The translations under genes were made by a program, and so were the position numbers. From Arenicola marina (Eukaryota; Annelida; Polychaeta; Arenicolidae), in assembly GCA_964019135.1 (NCBI GenBank), contig OZ025255.1:28769188-28833187 (forward strand): DNA of 64,000 bases, written 5' to 3'. Shown here piece after piece: positions 11,116-23,100 of this stretch. The notes below the pieces were generated by a model. The model made no database searches. It saw nothing but the letters and a program-made list of their open reading frames with translations, and was not told the DNA's origin. Every line of letters begins with the position of its first letter. The stretch's first letter is position 1.

Positions 11116-14100
11116 CTGTGGAAGAGAACGAGGTAATGTTAGCTCTCTCGTCATCCTCATACACCTCACACGGGGTCGCCTTGATAGTTCAGTGGGTTAG
11201 AGCGCTTTAACGCCACGTGGATCGGCGGTTCACGCCCGGCCGTGGCCATGTCTGTGTGGTCGCAGGATAAAGATCCCATTTCCTGCTTCGCAAATAGTAG
11301 GGGTTACCCCCGGGGACATGGCTCCACTCTCCCTTCCTTCTCCCATTGACGCGGTATGACCAACAGTGGTTAAAGCGTCCTGAATATACAACCAACCATA
11401 CACCTCACCTTGTTTCTAAGTATCAAGACTACTTGTAGTATCGTCATAATCCTCCCACAATCAATACACTACCTTGATACATGCTTATCCCCACCGGCAC
11501 TTATCCGACCCAGACCCCCGCCGCCACTAACCGGCACTTATCTGACCCCTACCCCTCGCCCCCCCACGCCCCCCACCCCGCCCCTAGTACTCACCTCGTA
11601 GTGACGGGACCCCCTACCCCCGGCCGGGCCCCCCCCCCCCCCCGCCCCTAATACTCACCTCGTAGTTCTTGGACCCCTACCCCCCGCCCCGCCCCTAGCA
11701 CCCACCTCGTAGTGATGGGACCCCTACCCCCCCCCCCGCCCCGCCCCTAGCACTCACCTCGTAGTGACGGGACCCCCTACCCCCCCCCGCCCCGCCCCCT
11801 AGCACTCACCTCGTAGTGATGGGAACCCCTACCCCCCCGCCCCGCCCCTAGCACTCACCTCGTAGTGATGGGACCCCCTACCCCCCGCCCTGCCCCTAGC
11901 ACTCACCTCGTAGTGATGGGACCCCCTACCCCCCGCCCCGCCCCTAGCACTCACCTCGTAGTGATGGGACCCCTACCGCCCGCCCCGCCCCTAGCACTCA
12001 CCTCGTAGTGTTGGGACCGCCCACCCCCCGCCCCCCGCCCCTAGCACTCACCTCGTAGTGATGGATCCCTTACCCCCTGCCCCCTACCCCCCGTCCCCTA
12101 GCCCCCGCCCGCCGCCCCGCCCCTAGCACTCACCTCGTAGTGATGGGACCCCTACCCCCCGCCCCGCCCCTAGCACTCACCTCGTAGTGATGGGACCCCT
12201 ACCCCCCGCCCCGCCCCTAGCACTCACCTCGTAGTGATGGGACCCCTACCCCCCGCCCCGCCCCTAGCACTCACCTCGTAGTGATGGGACCCCTACCCCC
12301 CGCCCCGCCCCTAGCACTCACCTCGTAGTGATGGGACCCCTACCCCCCCGCCCCGCCCCTAGCACTCACCTCGTAGTGATGGGACCCCTACCGCCCGCCC
12401 CCTACCCCCCGCCCCGCCCCGCCCCTAGCACTCACCTCGTAGTGATGGGACCCCTTGTTCTCCCGCTCGAGCTGGGAGCGGAGGTCGGCGAACTTGTTGG
12501 TGATTCCCTCCATACAGGAGTGCAGACGTCGGTACTCCTCGTACTCAGTATTAAAGTCACCCTTGTAGCGTGTCCGCTGCTCGCCAGTGTCTATCGGCGT
12601 GTACGCCCTGTAAGCGAATAAACAACCAATTAACTGTACTCCACGTTAACAAGTAAATAGTCAAATACATGTACCCGCTGTAAACAACTCAGCAATCAAT
12701 TACCTGCACAGCCTGTAAACAAGAAAATAATCAGTTCCCTGTACGCCATGTAAACAAGTAAATAGTCAACAACAAACATTCAATAAGATGACTATGGGCG
12801 TGTGCACCATGTAAACAAAACACATTTACACATATCTTGTATAGACCCCAGATTGCCCCCAGATTCCCTTGCGCTCGCTAGGAGGCGCCAACCACTCACT
12901 TGACGAAGTCGGGGACGCTATCCGCCTCCATCTCCTCCATGTAGTTGTTGTTCTCCCGGTTACTAGGGGAGTCAGGTGAATCTACACACGCAAACAACAA
13001 CAACACTTTGTAAACAATGTCACAATTAGTTCAACACAGCATGTTTATTATTTTCACCCCACCCCAAAAAAATAGGTAAAAAATATGTTTCATGATTATC
13101 CAGTCGTATTATATTATTTATGCCATTTTAGGCATTTGGAATTTGCAACATAATGTATTAATAGACTTCGTACAGATACTTAATATCATAAACAGTATTC
13201 ACTTGAGTTAGTCTAACAACCTTTCACTGGGAGGGCGGCTGGGCCGGCATGAGGCGGGGGTTGGGGTACGTACCTTTGGCTGGGAGGGCGGCTGGGCCGG
13301 GGTTGGCGTTGGCCCGGGCGGTCAGGCTGCCGGTGGGTGCGGCCGGCCGCTGGCTGTCGGCTCCCTCAGCCTCCCGGGGCCGACTGCCGTGGGCGATGCG
13401 GGCCTTTTTGGCGGGCACCCCCTCCGGGGCCGGGTCGACGATAGAGCGCTTCTGTGGGCACAACACAGTGAGGGGTGAGTCCTCTCCACCACATAGATAT
13501 AACACAGGTTGTATCAGGTGTATCTTCATCACTCTCTGCCCTCGACACACTTCCCANNNNNNNNNNNNNNNNNNNNNNNNNNNNNNNNNNNNNNNNNNNN
13601 NNNNNNNNNNNNNNNNNNNNNNNNNNNNNNNNNNNNNNNNNNNNNNNNNNNNNNNNNNNNNNNNNNNNNNNNNNNNNNNNNNNNNNNNNNNNNNNNNNNN
13701 NNNNNNNNNNNNNNNNNNNNNNNNNNNNNNNNNNNNNNNNNNNNNNNNNNNNNNNNGGCGATGCGGGCCTTCTTGGCGGGCACCCCCTCGGGGCCGGGTC
13801 GACGATAGAGCGCTTCTGTGGGCACAACACAGTGAGGGGTGAGTCCTCTCCACCACATAGATATAACACAGGTTGTATCTTCATCACTCTCTGCCCTCGA
13901 CACACTTCCCAAGGGGCTGCGTTATAGCTCTGCTGTCGGCGACTTCCTCCATACATTCTATGCCTTACAATACCCCCCCCCCCTCTAGGGCTGCGTTATA
14001 GCTCTGCTGTCGGCGACTTCCTCCATACATTCTATGCCTTACAATCCCCCCCCCCTCTAGGGGCTGCGTTATAGCTCTGCTGTCGGCGACTTCCTCCATA

Positions 14101-17100
14101 CATTCTATGCCTTACAATACCCCCCCCCCTCTAGGGGCTGCGTTATAGCTCTGCTGTCGGCGACTTCCTCCATACATTCTATGCCTTACAATACCCCCCC
14201 CCCCTCTAGGGGCTGCGTTATAGCTCTGCCTGTCGGCGACTTCCTCCATACATTCTATGCCTTACAATACCCCCCCCCTCTAGGGGCTGCGTTATAGCTC
14301 TGCTGTCGGCGACTTCCTCCATACATTCTATGCCTTACAATACCCCCCCCCCTCTAGGGGCTGCGTTATAGCTCTGCTGTCGGCGACTTCCTCCATACAT
14401 TCTATGCCTTACAATACCCCCCCCCCTCTAGGGGCTGCGTTATAGCTCTGCTGTCGGCGACTTCCTCCATACATTCTATGCCTTACAATACCCCCCCCCC
14501 TCTAGGGGCTGCGTTATAGCTCTGCTGTCGGCGACTTCCTCCATACATTCTATGCCTTACAATACCCCCCCCCCTCTAGGGGCTGCGTTATAGCTCTGCT
14601 GTCGGCGACTTCCTCCATACATTCTATGCCTTACAATACCCCCCCCCCTCTAGGGGCTGCGTTATAGCTCTGCTGTCGGCGACTTCCTCCATACATTCTA
14701 TGCCTTACAATACCCCCCCCCCTCTAGGGGCTGCGTTATAGCTCTGCTGTCGGCGACTTCCTCCATACATTCTATGCCTTACAATACCCCCCCCCCTCTA
14801 GGGGCTGCGTTATAGCTCTGCTGTCGGCGACTTCCTCCATACATTCTATGCCTTACAATACCCCCCCCCCTCTAGGGGCTGCGTTATAGCTCTGCTGTCG
14901 GCGACTTCCTCCATACATTCTATGCCTTACAATACCCCCCCCCCTCTAGGGGCTGCGTTATAGCTCTGCTGTCGGCGACTTCCTCCATACATTCTATGCC
15001 TTACAATACCCCCCCCCCTCTAGGGGCTGCGTTATAGCTCTGCTGTCGGCGACTTCCTCCATACATTCTATGCCTTACAATACCCCCCCCCCCCTCTAGG
15101 GGCTGCGTTATAGCTCTGCTGTCGGCGACTTCCTCCATACATTCTATGCCTTACAATACCCCCCCCCCTCTAGGGGCTGCGTTATAGCTCTGCTGTCGGC
15201 GACTTCCTCCATACATTCTATGCCTTACAATACCCCCCCCCCCCTCTAGGGGCTGCGTTATAGCTCTGCTGTCGGCGACTTCCTCCATACATTCTATGCC
15301 TTACAATACCCCCCCCCCCTCTAGGGGCTGCGTTATAGCTCTGCTGTCGGCGACTTCCTCCACACATTCTATGCCTTACAATACCCCCCCCCCCTCTAGG
15401 GGCTGCGTTATAGCTCTGCTGTCGGCGACTTCCTCCATACATTCTATGCCTTACAATACCCCCCCCCCTCTAGGGGCTGCGTTATAGCTCTGCTGTCGGC
15501 GACTTCCTCCATACATTCTATGCCTTACAATACCCCCCCCCTCTAGGGGCTGCGTTATAGCTCTGCTGTCGGCGACTTCCTCCATACATTCTATGCCTTA
15601 CAATACCCCCCCCCCTCTAGGGGCTGCGTTATAGCTCTGCTGTCGGCGACTTCCTCCATACATTCTATGCCTTACAATACCCCCCCCCCCTCTAGGGGCT
15701 GCGTTATAGCTCTGCTGTCGGCGACTTCCTCCATACATTCTATGCCTTACAATACCCCCCCCCACTCTAGGGGCTGCGTTATAGCTCTGCTGTCGGCGAC
15801 TTCCTCCATACATTCTATGCCTTACAATACCCCCCCCCCCACTCTAGGGGCTGCGTTATAGCTCTGCTGTCGGCGACTTCCTCCATACATTCTATGCCTT
15901 ACAATACCCCCCCCCTCTAGGGGCTGCGTTATAGCTCTGCTGTCGGCGACTTCCTCAATACATTCTTTGCCTTATATTAACTCCCCTTAAAGCTGCGTTA
16001 TAGCTCTGCTGTCGGCGACTTCCTCCATACATTCTATGCCTTACAATACCCCCCCCCCACTAGGGGCTGCGTTATAGCTCTGCTGTCGGCGACTTCCTCA
16101 ATACATTCTTTGCCTTATATTAACTCCCCTTAAAGCTGCGTTACAGCTCTGTTGTCGGCGACTTCCTCAATACATTCTTTGCCTTATATTAACCCCCCTT
16201 AGAGCTGCGGTATATAGCTTTGTTGGGGGTGGGGGTGGGGTGTCGCCAGGTACCTGGGAGGTGGTGGGGCTGCCCTGGCTGCCCGTGCTGTGACAGGGGG
16301 ACACGGCCGGGGACGTGCTGGTCGACAGACTGGGCTCCTGTAGCTGTGCCTTCCGACTGCAACGACATCACATTCACAGGTCACGTGGGCATCACCACAG
16401 AGATCACATGGCAACACAAAGCATCTCCGCCACAGGTCATGATGGTACAATAGTTCTGGCATTTAAACCACTGGACGACCAAGGGCGAGGGCACTATGGG
16501 AGTACAACTGGTATCGGTGAAATGCGTCCGTCGATTTACCAAGACGTTATAAGCAGATTTCAGTTATTGATAAATCATGGGTGGGTTATAATAGAATTGT
16601 TTATTCATCTATAAATTTGGACAGAGCAGGACACTGAAAATAAATTAACTTTGCATGGTAGACCTTAAAGACAAATTACTAATATACTAAAAATTACTAA
16701 TAGATTGGTGGATGGAGACTCCACCGTATGGGGTGGCGGGAGGGGAGGGGAGGGGTGGTAGGGTTCCGCCCTGGAGAGTGGCGGGAGGGGAGGTGTGAAA
16801 GCCTCCAGAGCCTAGGGGTTGAGGAAATCTGGATGGAGCTGGTGTCTTCCCCTAGATGGAGAGACGGGGGGGGGGGGGGAGGGAGTCCTCCCCCCCTCTG
16901 GGTGGGGAGGGGCGGGGCGTACCTCTTGAGCCTGGTGCGGTCGGCCTCTGTGTAAAAGGGCCAGTCAGCCCTGACCTCGCTGTAGAGGTGCTTGGCCAGG
17001 GTGTAGTTGTTGTCCCGCGGGTTGAGGGCGGCCACCTGCCCCAGCACGGCGCCGAACTGAGCCTTGTCCTTGTCCCGGAGGCCATCTACACGGGAAGGAA

Positions 17101-20100
17101 ACACCGGCGTTTAAGGCCACTTCTGTGTGCACATGAAAACAATGTCAACGGCATGACGTCATCATGTATATATCATATATTGAACTTATGGAAGCAATGT
17201 CAACGGCGTGACGTCATCATGTATATATCATATATGGTACTGATGAAATCTATAGTTATCTTCAATGGTCATTAAGAGATCGACATCTTTAGCCACCTTG
17301 GGCTCCTTCCGCCCACGCATATTCGAGTCACATGACGGTATGAGATCTCCACCATCTGTCCACATTGAGTAGTTAGGCGCGGCGGTCACCCCTCCAGAGA
17401 CCAGACCACGTGACGAGGACCCGCGAGACCCGCTCCCCCGCTTTCCCCGCCAAGGAAAGTTAAATAGAGTGGACCGGTTTGTATTCCCACACGCAATACG
17501 ACCGCTACTAAACTGAAGCGCCTCGACCTAGTAAACCAGAAGATAATTATGTGATATACGCATTATTCACGCCCGCCCACGCCCCGACCATCCACCATCA
17601 ACCCCCCCCCCCCACCCCAGTTAGTGATGTTATCTAAGAGCCATAAAACGAGGCCTGGCTCGAGGCCACTCTCAAGCCCTCTAAACAGTTACGATTATAT
17701 GCCCGATTATATATACGATTATAAATTTGTGCCTGCTTTCCCCGTCTTGTGGCGACGACCATGTATAAGCCACCTACCCAGGAAGCCTTAACGTTGTATA
17801 ATGCGTTAGTCATTGCGTAATCTCGTTTTACACAGAGGCCTACTTACTCAACGCGCCCAGGTTCAACCCTTCTCACCTTTGTGTATCCGAGCCAATAGTT
17901 CAGGTTTCTTGTACGGTCTGACTGCAAGTATGTGGATAAAACGCTCTCTGAAAGGAAAAAAAAAAACACAGCATATAAGTATTTGGCTCCCAGTTACATT
18001 GCTTACACCTACAGCATTTATATATATTTGCCAGAGAAGAGTTAAAATCAATCATTTATTATATCATGATGCAGGTTTCAGTCAATTCCAGCGGGGCGGA
18101 CATTAATATGACGGCACGCGGTACATGACACTCGGTACACAGGCAGGTGTGACTGACACAAATGCGATATCAGTCGGCGTGACCTCTTAATCACAGCTCA
18201 CGGCTTGTTGTCAACAAGGGCACTCCCCTATTATCGCCTGGAGAGCGATGGCCGCCTGATAAGCCTGTAACACAGTATACACCTATGAAAATCATTATCA
18301 GCTCATGGAGCTCCCTCCGCTCACCCCCTTCACCCCCCCCCCTCCCCCGCACTGTGGCGGCGCAATGTGGCGGCGCACTGTGGCGGCGCACTGTGGCGGC
18401 GCACTGTGGCGGCGCACTGTGACGGCGCATTGTGGCGGCGCACTGCGGCGGGGGGGGGGGGCGGCATATCGTGGATGGCAGATGTTAACAAGGGTGGGTG
18501 GTGGGGGTGGGGGGTGGTAGAGCGAAACATGGATACGGACAGTTACCAACCACAGAGCCGAGCATAGCCCCATCCCTCCACCCAATCACACCCCTCCCCG
18601 GAATGCGGTCACTCAGCTTCAACCACCATTGTAGATTACCAAACCAGTCACTTGATAACCTAGAAACCTTGGAAAACATCTTAATGTCGGCCACAGTGTT
18701 CTGGCTAATACAAACTTCTCTCACACTTCACGAAGCAATCTGGTGCAATTTCAGCACAGTGTACACGAGTGAGACGACCATAATGGCTCTAAATGATGAC
18801 TGATACTGTACACTCCCCTAAGTGAGACGTCCATGATGGCAGACATTGTACACTCCCCTAAGTGAGAAGTCCATGATGGCGGACATTGTACACTGCCCTA
18901 AGTGAGACGTCCATGATGGCGGACACTGTACACTCCCCTAAGTGAGACGTCCATGATGGCGGACATTGTACACTCCCCTAAGTGAGACGTCCATGATTGC
19001 GGACATTGTACACTCCCCTAAGTGAGACGTCCATGATGGCGGACACTGTACACTCCCCTAAGTGAGACGTCCATGATGGCGGACAATGTACACTCCCCTA
19101 AGTGACACGTCCATGATGGCGGACATTGTACACTCCCCTAAGTGAGACGTCCATGATGGCGGACACTGTACACTCCCCTAAGTGAGACTCCATGATGGCA
19201 GACATTGTACACTCCCCTAAGTGAGACGTCCATGATGGCGGACACTGTACACTCCCCTAAGTGAGACGTCAATGATGGCGGACATTGTACACTCCCCTGA
19301 AAGAGACGTCCATGGTGGCGGACATTGCACACTCCTCTAAGTGAGACGTCCATGATGGCAGACATTGTACACTCCCCTAAGTGAGACGTCCATGATGGCG
19401 GACACTGTACACTCCCCTAAGTGAGACGTCCATGATGGCGGACACTGTACACTCCCCTAAGTGAGACTCCATGATGGCAGACATTGTACACTCCCCTAAG
19501 TGAGACGTCCATGATGGCGGACACTGTACACTCCCCTAAGTGAGACGTCAATGATGGCGGACTTGTACACTCCCCTGAAAGAGACGTCCATGGTGGCGGA
19601 CATTGCACACTCCTCTAAGTGAGACGTCCATGATGGCAGACATTGTACACTCCCCTAAGTGAGACGTCCATGATGGCGGACACTGTACACTCCTCTAAGT
19701 GAGACGTCCATGATGGCGGACACTGTACACTCCCCTAAACGAGACGTACATGATGGCGGACATTGTACACTCCTCTAAGTGAGACGTCCATGATGGCAGA
19801 CATTGTACACTCCCCTAAGTGAGACGTCCATGATGGCGGACACTGTACACTCCTCTAAGTGAGACGTCCATGATGGCGGACACTGTACACTCCCCTAAGT
19901 GAGACGTCCATGATGGCGGACATTGTACACTCCCCTAAGTGAGACGTCCATGATGGCGGACATTGTACACTCCCCTAGGTGAGACGTCCATGATGGCGGA
20001 CATTGTACACTCCCCTAAGTGAGACGTCCATGCTGGCGGACATTGTACACTCCCCTATGTGAGACGTCCATGATGGCGGACACTGTACACTCCCCTAAAA

Positions 20101-23100
20101 GAGACGTCCATGATGGCAGACATTGTACACTCCCCTAAGTGAGACGTCCATGATGGCGGACATTGTACACTCCCCTATGTGAGACGTCCATGATGGCGGA
20201 CACTGTACACTCCCCTAAGTGAGACGTCCATGATGGCAGACATTGTACACTCCCCTGAGTGAGACATCCATGATGGCGGACACTGCACACTCCCCTAAGT
20301 GAAACGTCCATGATGGCGGACATTGTACACTCCCCTAAGTGAGACGTTCATGATGGCGGACATTGTACACTCCCCTAAGTGAGACATCCATGATGGCGGA
20401 CACTGTACACTCCCCTAAGTGAGACGTCCATGATGGCGGACACTGTACACTCCCCTAAGTGAGACATCCATGATGGGGGACACTGTACACTCCCTTTAGC
20501 GACACTCCCATGATTCTATCCCCAGCCTCTACTGTACTGTACACTCCCCTAAGTGAGACGTCTATGATGGTGGACACTGTACACCCCCCTTAGCGACACG
20601 CCCATGGTGACGGGCGCGTGGTTGACACTCACCTTAGCGACACTCCCATGATGGCGGGCGCGCGGTTGGCGGCTGTGTGGTTGGACAGCCCGGCCCTGGA
20701 GTGCGGGCCGTTGCTGCCGCTGGCCCCCGACGTCGGGAGCTGGCTGGAAGGCCTGGAGCTGTGAGACTGGGTAGGCGAGGGTCTGCTGGCGGGGTGCGCC
20801 GCCTGGCTGGAGGGGTGGGCAGCCTGGCTGGAGGGGTGTGCGGTGTGGCTGGAGGGGTGGTGGTTTGCGCTTGGTGCTGGTGTGGACGATGAGGACAGCG
20901 GTGAGTGCGACGCCCTGCTGCTGCTGCTGCTGCTGCTGCCCATAATACTAGAGGAAGATTTGTGATAATGATGTCCCGTCCCGCCGGCAGGGGGCGCCCG
21001 CCCCGGCCCGCCAGAGGGCGTCGCGCCCGACGGCAAGCCCTTGTGTCGCACGACCTTCTTCACCTTGCGCCCAATGTTGGGACCACTGGGCTTAATCTCT
21101 TTGGCACTGCAGCAAGAGGGAGACAGGGCCATGGTTAGAGGTAATAACACCCTGAACTGTAATAACATAGCACCCTAGGTGTGCCATTGTAGTGCCCTAA
21201 TGGGTTCATCCATAATGGTAACGAGTACGTATTAGCGTTAGAAAACTGTGGACATTCGGATGCTAAATGTCGTCACTAAAGTATAGTCGGGATACCACAT
21301 GTATTATCAGCTGGAGTGAACTTCACCCGAGGGCGATGTGACACGAGCCATCGCGCAAGGGGTGAGACAGGGGTAGGAGAGGGGGAGGGGAGTGGGGATG
21401 GGGATGTGGATGGGATGGGGATCCCCCGGGAGCGAGATAGAGTTTGGTATATGGAGATAGGGATGGGGATAGGGATAGAGTCTGGTATATGGAGATAGGG
21501 ATGGGGATAGGGATAGAGTTTGGTATATGGAGATAGGGATGGGGATAGGGATAGAGTTTGGTATATGGAGATAGGGATGGGGATAGAGATGGGGATAGAG
21601 TTTGGTATATGGAGATGGGGATGGGGATGGGGATGGGGATAGGAACGAGGATGGGGATAGAGTTTGGTATATGGAGATGGGGATGGGGATAGGGATAGAG
21701 TTTGGTATATGGAGATAGGGATGGGGATAGGGATAGAGTTTGGTATATGGGGATAGGGATGGGGATAGAGATGGGGATAGAGTTTGGTATATGGAGATGG
21801 GGATGGGGATGGGGATGGGGATAGGAACGAGGATGGGGATAGAGTTTGGTATATGGAGATGGGGATGGGAATGGTGATAGAGTTTGGTATATAGAGATGG
21901 GGATGGGGATAGGGATAGAGTTTGGTATATGGAGATGGGATGGGGATAGGGATAGAGTTTGGTATATGGAGATGGGGATGGGGATAGGGATAGAGTTTGG
22001 TATATAGAGATGGGGATGAGGATGGGGATAGAGTTTGGTATATGGAGATGGGGATGGGGATAGGGATAGAGTTTGGTATATGGAGATGGGGATGGGGATA
22101 GGGATAGAGTTTGGTATATGGAGATGGGGATGGGGATAGGGATAGAGTTTGGTATATGGAGATGGGGATGGGGATAAGGATAGAGTTTGGTATATGGAGA
22201 TGGGGATGGGGATAGGGATAGAGTTTGGTATATGGAGATGGGGATGGGGATAAGGATAGAGTTTGGTATATAGAGATGGGGATGGGGATGGGGATAAGGA
22301 TAGAGTTTGGTATATAGAGATGGGGATGGGGATGGGAATGGGGATAGGAACGAGGATGGGGTGGGGATGGGGTGGGTATGGGGATCCTCCGGGATGGGGA
22401 TAGCCGTTGGTATATGGAGATGGGGATGGGGATAGGGATAGAGTTTGGTATATGGAGATGGGATGGGGATAAGGATAGAGTTTGGTATATGGAGATGGGG
22501 ATGGGGATGAGGATAGAGTTTGGTATATGGAGATGGGGATGGGGATAAGGATAGAGTTTGGTATATGGAGATGGGGATGGGGATGAGGATAGAGTTTGGT
22601 ATATGGAGATGGGGATGGGAATGGGGATAGAGTTTGGTATATGGAGATGGGGATGGGGATGAGGATAGAGTTAGGGATATGGAGATGGGGATGGGAATGG
22701 GGATAGAGTTTGGTATATGGAGATGGGGATGGGGATGAGGATAGAGTTAGGGATATGGAGATGGGGATGGGAATGGGGATAGAGTTTGGTATATGGAGAT
22801 GGGGATGGGGATAGGGATAGAGTTTGGTATATGGAGATGGGATGGGGATAGGGATAGAGTTTGGTATATGGAGATGGGGATGGGGATAAGGATAGAGTTT
22901 GGTATATGGAGATGGGGATGGGGATGAGGATAGAGTTTGGTATATGGAGATGGGGATGGGGATAGGGATAGAGTTTGGTATATGGAGATGGGGATGGGGA
23001 TAAGGATAGAGTTTGGTATATGGAGATGGGGATGGGGATGAGGATAGAGTTTGGTATATGGAGATGGGGATGGGGATAAGGATAGAGTTTGGTATATGGA

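Noticed and set aside
20890-20945. CAG-repeat expansion as a separate repeat locus
   Set aside because: The GCTGCTGCTG run is within ELL exon 5 and encodes the polyserine stretch in frame.
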